Virus record (IMG/VR): IMGVR_UViG_3300027749_000447
Location: 1-25,670 of that record
Source of the DNA: a virus
DNA length: 25,670 nt
Strand: one strand, 5' to 3'
Made by a program: the position numbers and the translations under genes. Within the stretch, counting starts at the first letter, position 1; each line of letters starts with the position of its first letter. The notes beneath the pieces were generated by a model. It had not been told where the DNA came from. It searched no databases and was given only the letters and a program-made list of their open reading frames with translations. Shown piece by piece: positions 21,956 to 25,670 of this stretch.

Positions 21956-24450
21956 TGAGCACTCTAGCCGAATTGATGGATGCAGAGCAGCCCGCGCCTG
22001 CTCAAAATGCGCCTGCAAAAAAAGGCGGTCAATTAACCAAAGAGGCAATGCTTGGTTATAACGATCTTGCGGAAAGATTGAGGCAATTTCAGTCAGTCAC
22101 AAAAGACATAAAGCCTGGAACTGACACATATCAAAGAAACATGGCAGACATTGCTGAAGCGCAAAGAACGCTTCAACAAGCTGGTCAGCCTATTTCTGCA
22201 GCAGCCACTCCTAAAACAGGAACTTTGGCTGATTTTATGGCGGCAGATGAAAGAACGCCTGCGCCTCAAACTCAAGCGGTTATTGGTGGAAGTGGTCGTG
22301 GTGTGCAAGGTGGCCCAACGGCAGAAGAATTACAGGCTTATCAAGCCAAACCCCAAGGCATCGTGGCCCAAGCCTTCCAACGCGCATTGCAACTTAAACA
22401 ACGTGCGCCTGGTGAGATTGCATCGGCGCTTGATGTTGTTGCAGGGCTTCCATCTCAAGCTGCTGGAACGGCTGGTTATTTTGCAGGACGCGCATTTGGT
22501 TTAACAGATGAAGAAGCAAAAGCAGCGTCCCAGCCTGTTTCGCAAGCATTGGCAAATCCTGTTGGTCGACTTACCAACACAGTTGGAACGCCTGGTTATG
22601 AAACTTCATTGCCTACTCAAGCATTGCAAGCTGTTGGCGGCGTGCTTTCTAAAGGCGCTCAAACAGTTGGTGAGCGCACAGGAATTAGTCCTACAGACAT
22701 TGAACAAGGCATTTCTGCTGCAATGATGGCTATGCCTTTTGCCCCTAAATTAATTAAAACTGCTGGCAAAAAAATTGGTGTTTCTTTGCCTGAGTACACT
22801 GTTCAACCATCGCCAGGAACGGCTGCTGCAGTTGGAGAAAGAATTAACCCAACAGTTCCTGAGACGGCTCCTGTTTCAACTGCGCCTGCTGGTTCTGTTG
22901 GTGCTGCTGCTGCTACTACTGATCCTTATGCTGGAAAAATAAGTGGTGAAGAACTTGTAAGAGGCAATTTTCCTCAAATTAAATTGTCTAAAACACCGCA
23001 AGATGCAGCATTGCCAGAACAATCAACTAGAGCGCAAATTGCAAATGAAGTTCTTGGTAATAGTGGGCAAGTTCGTCCAGGAGTTGTTACTGGAAACGAA
23101 AACACATTACGCAATGAATACACATTGGCAAATATGCCAAACCCAACGCCAGAAGGTCAAGTTTATAAGCAACAAATTGCAAATGAGCAAATTGCATTGT
23201 CTAACTATGCAAAAGACCGTGTAGACGCTACTGGAGCAAATCCATCATTGATTAACGATGAACAGCGTGGACGCACGGTTAATGATGTGTTTTATGGTAA
23301 CCATCCTGATGACCCAGTTCCTACAAGCATTACTGGATACTTTCAAAGAGCAAAAGAAAAAATTTATAAATCTGCTAAAGATAAATATGGCGATAACCCA
23401 ATAACAACATCTCATGTCAATAATTTATTGAGCGATCCACAATGGACTGCTGGACTTGAAATAAAAGGTGTTCAAGGAGTTGCATCTTCTGCGCAAAAGT
23501 TAATTGATTTGGCTAAAAATGTTGGGTTTAAAGATGCAAATGGGACGATGCAGCCTGCGGGCTCTGTTGGTGCATATGATGCAGTTCGCAAAGCATTAAA
23601 TGCAGAATGGACTCCTGCAAATTCAAGAGCAATTGGTGCTATCAATGGCGCTATTGATATGGACATTGCAAGTGCCGCTGACCCTAAGTTATACAAACTT
23701 GGCGACAACATTCATAAATTAGAAAAAACAATTTTTGAATCAAAAGGCATTAACAGTTTATTTGGTGAGCAAGATAGAAATGGTGTTACCGTATCATCTA
23801 CGCCGTTAGAAAAAATACTTCCAAAACTTAACAATTTGCCTCAAGATCAATGGCGGCACGTTAGAGATACTTTAGATCAATTTGCAAATGGAAATTTAAG
23901 AAATGCTCCCGAGGGGATGCCTGCTATTCCTAAAGAATTGCAAACTGCAGCACAATCCGCTAAAAATGAAATTGATGGAGCATTGGCTAGACAAGTTTAT
24001 GAATCAGGTGCAGCCAAAGCTGGCACATGGAATCAAAACTCTGTAAACAATACATTAAATTCAACTGTTGGTCAAAAAATCTTAGGACATTTTCCTGCTG
24101 ATGAAGTTGCAAAATTTCATGCTTTAAATCGTGCTGGGTATTTGATGCCTGGCGTTCACCAATATGAAGGTGCTGGATTACAAGGGCAACGTGTAAAAGG
24201 CATAATTGAAGGAAATGTAGAAAAAACTGGCACAGCATTAGGTGGCGCTCTAGGCGGTTTTGTTACAGGCGGAAGTCCTATGGGTGTTGGTGCTGGTGCT
24301 TATATTGGCAAACAAACTGGAGCTAAATTAGCATCAACAATGGAACAAAAAGCATTGCAAAAAGCAGCAATTAAAGCACAAGAAAAAATGAAACAAACGT
24401 CCAAGCTAGGAACGTCATTAAATGACATCAAGAACTTAGGAAGCAAATAA
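21955..24450 (+). CDS. Large internal virion / ejection protein
   Basis: This 831-aa protein lies in the gp16 slot of the P22 order (P22 gp16 is 609 aa). The N-terminus is disordered and proline-rich and holds a short motif twice: TLAELMDAEQPAPAQ (3-17) and TLADFMAADERTPAPQ (90-105). Residues about 140-190 and 245-275 contain alanine-rich, weakly hydrophobic helices. Residues about 440-745 are helical and charged. The end (about 758-790, TALGGALGGFVTGGSPMG and following) is a glycine-rich hydrophobic segment that could insert into a membrane, followed by a basic lysine-rich helix. No lytic transglycosylase motif was recognised. Base composition is mosaic: I count about 52% G+C at 22381-22440 and about 27% at 23341-23400. 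It shares a base with each neighbour (TAATG). Confidence 0.74.
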   Translation: MSTLAELMDAEQPAPAQNAPAKKGGQLTKEAMLGYNDLAERLRQFQSVTKDIKPGTDTYQRNMADIAEAQRTLQQAGQPISAAATPKTGTLADFMAADERTPAPQTQAVIGGSGRGVQGGPTAEELQAYQAKPQGIVAQAFQRALQLKQRAPGEIASALDVVAGLPSQAAGTAGYFAGRAFGLTDEEAKAASQPVSQALANPVGRLTNTVGTPGYETSLPTQALQAVGGVLSKGAQTVGERTGISPTDIEQGISAAMMAMPFAPKLIKTAGKKIGVSLPEYTVQPSPGTAAAVGERINPTVPETAPVSTAPAGSVGAAAATTDPYAGKISGEELVRGNFPQIKLSKTPQDAALPEQSTRAQIANEVLGNSGQVRPGVVTGNENTLRNEYTLANMPNPTPEGQVYKQQIANEQIALSNYAKDRVDATGANPSLINDEQRGRTVNDVFYGNHPDDPVPTSITGYFQRAKEKIYKSAKDKYGDNPITTSHVNNLLSDPQWTAGLEIKGVQGVASSAQKLIDLAKNVGFKDANGTMQPAGSVGAYDAVRKALNAEWTPANSRAIGAINGAIDMDIASAADPKLYKLGDNIHKLEKTIFESKGINSLFGEQDRNGVTVSSTPLEKILPKLNNLPQDQWRHVRDTLDQFANGNLRNAPEGMPAIPKELQTAAQSAKNEIDGALARQVYESGAAKAGTWNQNSVNNTLNSTVGQKILGHFPADEVAKFHALNRAGYLMPGVHQYEGAGLQGQRVKGIIEGNVEKTGTALGGALGGFVTGGSPMGVGAGAYIGKQTGAKLASTMEQKALQKAAIKAQEKMKQTSKLGTSLNDIKNLGSK

Positions 24451-24992
24451 TGGCAGTCAATCTTTCACCCATCGGTAACGGATTCCAGTTCTTTACCACT
24501 ACAGGAATCCCTCTAAATGGGGGATATATCTACACTTACTTGGCTGGCACTACAACGCCTGCCACAACGTATACCTCATTGGCGGGAACGGTTGCTAACA
24601 CCAATCCTATCCAGTTAGGTACGGACGGAAGGCCACCGCAAGAAATTTGGCTAACCGCAGGCTCTAACTACAAGTTTGTTCTGACTGATTCTTCAAACAA
24701 CGCCATTGCCACATACGACAATTTGTACGGCATCATCGGCACCACATCGGCGGTTAGCGCAGTCCCATCAGGCGGCATCATCATGTGGTCTGGTTCTATT
24801 GCGTCAATTCCAACTGGTTATTACCTTTGCGATGGGTCTAACGGCACTCCCAATTTGAAAGACTCTTTTGTTGTTGGGGCTGGTAACACTTACTCAGTCG
24901 GCAATACGGGTGGATTTACGTCATCGGTGACAAGCAGCGTTGGTACTAACCTTCCAACTTATTACGCACTTGCATTTATCCAAAAATCATGA
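24450..24992 (+). CDS. Short tail fibre: head-binding domain plus tail-collar domain
   Basis: This 180-aa protein has an N-terminal domain (about residues 5-90) with the pattern of P22-tailspike-type head-binding domains: FTTTGIPLNGGYIYTYLAGT, TPATTYTS, NTNPIQLGTDGRP, EIWL and YKFVLTDSSNNAI. In P22 this domain attaches the tailspike to the gp4/gp1 region. The C-terminal half (about 107-180) is a phage tail-collar domain: GIIMWSGSIASIPTGYYLCDGSN, GTPNLKDSFVVGAG, and the closing YYALAFIQKS. There is no beta-helix or enzyme domain, so it is a short fibre or adhesin and not an endoglycosidase tailspike. The presence of this anchor supports the P22-like virion model. Confidence 0.85.
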   Translation: MAVNLSPIGNGFQFFTTTGIPLNGGYIYTYLAGTTTPATTYTSLAGTVANTNPIQLGTDGRPPQEIWLTAGSNYKFVLTDSSNNAIATYDNLYGIIGTTSAVSAVPSGGIIMWSGSIASIPTGYYLCDGSNGTPNLKDSFVVGAGNTYSVGNTGGFTSSVTSSVGTNLPTYYALAFIQKS

Positions 24993-25159
24993 CAGAAACT
25001 GAAGCCCGCCTAAATTCGCATGAAGCCGTTTGCGCTGAGCGATACGAACAGATTAACGCCAGGTTAAAACGCCTTGAAAGAATATTAATGAGCGCTGCCG
25101 GTTCTATGTTGCTTGGCATGGCAGGGATTATCTTTACATTTATAAGCCATGTGAAATGA
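24989..25159 (+). CDS. Small single-span membrane protein, XhlA/holin-like
   Basis: This 56-aa gene is coupled to both neighbours by ATGA overlaps. Residues about 1-34 are charged and helical (ERYEQINARLKRLERIL, with coiled-coil heptads). Residues about 35-53 (MSAAGSMLLGMAGIIFTFI) are one membrane segment with a short tail (SHVK). A coiled coil followed by one C-terminal membrane helix resembles the XhlA/haemolysin-type proteins near phage lysis genes. It could be a holin partner or lysis regulator; sequence similarity alone does not prove this. Confidence 0.75.
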   Translation: MTETEARLNSHEAVCAERYEQINARLKRLERILMSAAGSMLLGMAGIIFTFISHVK

Positions 25160-25626
25160 TTGATCCTCTAACCGCCTTTGCAGCAGCGCAAGCCGCCGTA
25201 AAGGGGGTTAAGGCTGCCATTGCTTTAGGGAAAGACATTCACGCTATTACAGGCGACATGATGAAGTTCTTTGAGGCAAAGGACGTAGTTCAAAAAGCCG
25301 CCTCAAATCCTAAGTCAGCGTTTGGAAAGTCAGATACCGCTGCGGCTTTTGAGATTGTCATGCAAGCCAAGCAACTTGCAGATGCTGAGCGCGAACTGAA
25401 CAACTACATGGTTATGTCTGGCAATGCTGACTTGTGGCAACAGTTAATGATTGAACGCAACAACATTATTCAAACCCGCAAAAAACAAGAAATTTTGGAC
25501 GAAAAACACGCCGCCGCCAAGAAAAAAGAAATAGATGAATTCATTAATTGGCTGCTTGGTGGCGCAATTGCTATTTTGGTTTTGGGCCTTGTCTTTTGGT
25601 GGCTAACACTTTTAATGGGGAAATAA
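25156..25626 (+). CDS. Conserved phage membrane protein of unknown function
   Basis: This 156-aa protein opens with MIDPLTAFAAAQAAVKGVKA, continues with a helical region containing FEAKDVVQKAA and AKQLADAERELNNYM, then a charged coiled coil (about 98-127). It ends in one strong C-terminal membrane segment (about 130-153, NWLLGGAIAILVLGLVFWWL). I recognise this overall pattern from marine and freshwater phages, where the protein is encoded near the end of the structural or lysis genes without a known function. A tail-anchored, coiled-coil protein next to a holin-like gene could be an inner-membrane lysis factor or a virion membrane protein. It overlaps the previous gene by four bases. Confidence 0.78.
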   Translation: MIDPLTAFAAAQAAVKGVKAAIALGKDIHAITGDMMKFFEAKDVVQKAASNPKSAFGKSDTAAAFEIVMQAKQLADAERELNNYMVMSGNADLWQQLMIERNNIIQTRKKQEILDEKHAAAKKKEIDEFINWLLGGAIAILVLGLVFWWLTLLMGK

Positions 25627-25670
25627 ATGAGTGAGGAAAAAATTCAGAACATGGAAGCCAAAGGGCAACT
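25627..25670 (+). CDS. 5' end of a further gene (partial)
   Basis: An ATG directly after the preceding TAA opens a frame (MSEEKIQNMEAKGQ) that runs off the window. The tight spacing and the charged helical start suggest a real gene of the same operon. Nothing more can be said. Confidence 0.5.
   Translation, partial: MSEEKIQNMEAKGQ

Overview
This window is the structural (late) half of a tailed-phage genome with a P22-like, short-tailed (podovirus) virion. All genes lie on the + strand, and most are separated by 0-20 nt or overlap by 1, 4, 8 or 17 nt. No stretch longer than about 90 nt lacks a gene. No tRNA, CRISPR array, integrase, insertion sequence or convincing minus-strand gene was seen. 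The host cannot be read directly. Base composition is moderate and patchy, and several accessory proteins resemble ones common in environmental (freshwater/marine) phages, so an uncultured aquatic phage of a Gram-negative bacterium is the best inference. A prophage origin is not excluded.

Layout: (1) 1-1175: the tail of an unidentified gene, then a ParB-like/N6-adenine methyltransferase fusion whose methylase half is markedly AT-rich. (2) 1149-1190: a candidate sigma70 promoter overlapped by a 27-nt palindrome, just ahead of the packaging genes. (3) 1202-7138: the canonical P22 order of small terminase candidate, large terminase, portal, scaffold and coat. (4) 7145-8512: three small beta-rich, decoration-like proteins, with a GNRA hairpin after the coat gene and a strong intrinsic terminator at 7659-7688. 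(5) 8514-15003: an adhesion cassette (960-aa repeat-rich fibre, glycine-rich adhesin, several small fibre or chaperone-like genes, a second fibre) placed between coat and the neck genes. (6) 14987-18567: homologues of the P22 neck/tail proteins gp4 and gp10, separated by an HNH endonuclease gene with its own -10 box and strong ribosome-binding site. (7) 18567-24450: a 76-aa protein in the tail-needle position, then three large candidate DNA-ejection proteins (611, 434 and 831 aa). (8) 24450-25670: a short fibre with a P22-tailspike-like head-binding domain and a tail-collar domain, then small membrane proteins that probably begin the lysis or host-interaction module, and the start of one more gene.

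How the genes work together: the terminase pumps DNA through the portal into a scaffolded coat shell. The gp4/gp10-like proteins close the portal and build the tail, the internal proteins are ejected with the DNA to cross the envelope, and the fibres find the host. The most unusual features are a roughly 70-aa beta-rich module inserted once in the gp4-like and twice in the gp10-like protein, an octapeptide repeat in the first ejection protein, a promoter/palindrome ahead of the terminase genes, and an internal terminator that may set the ratio of capsid to tail transcripts.
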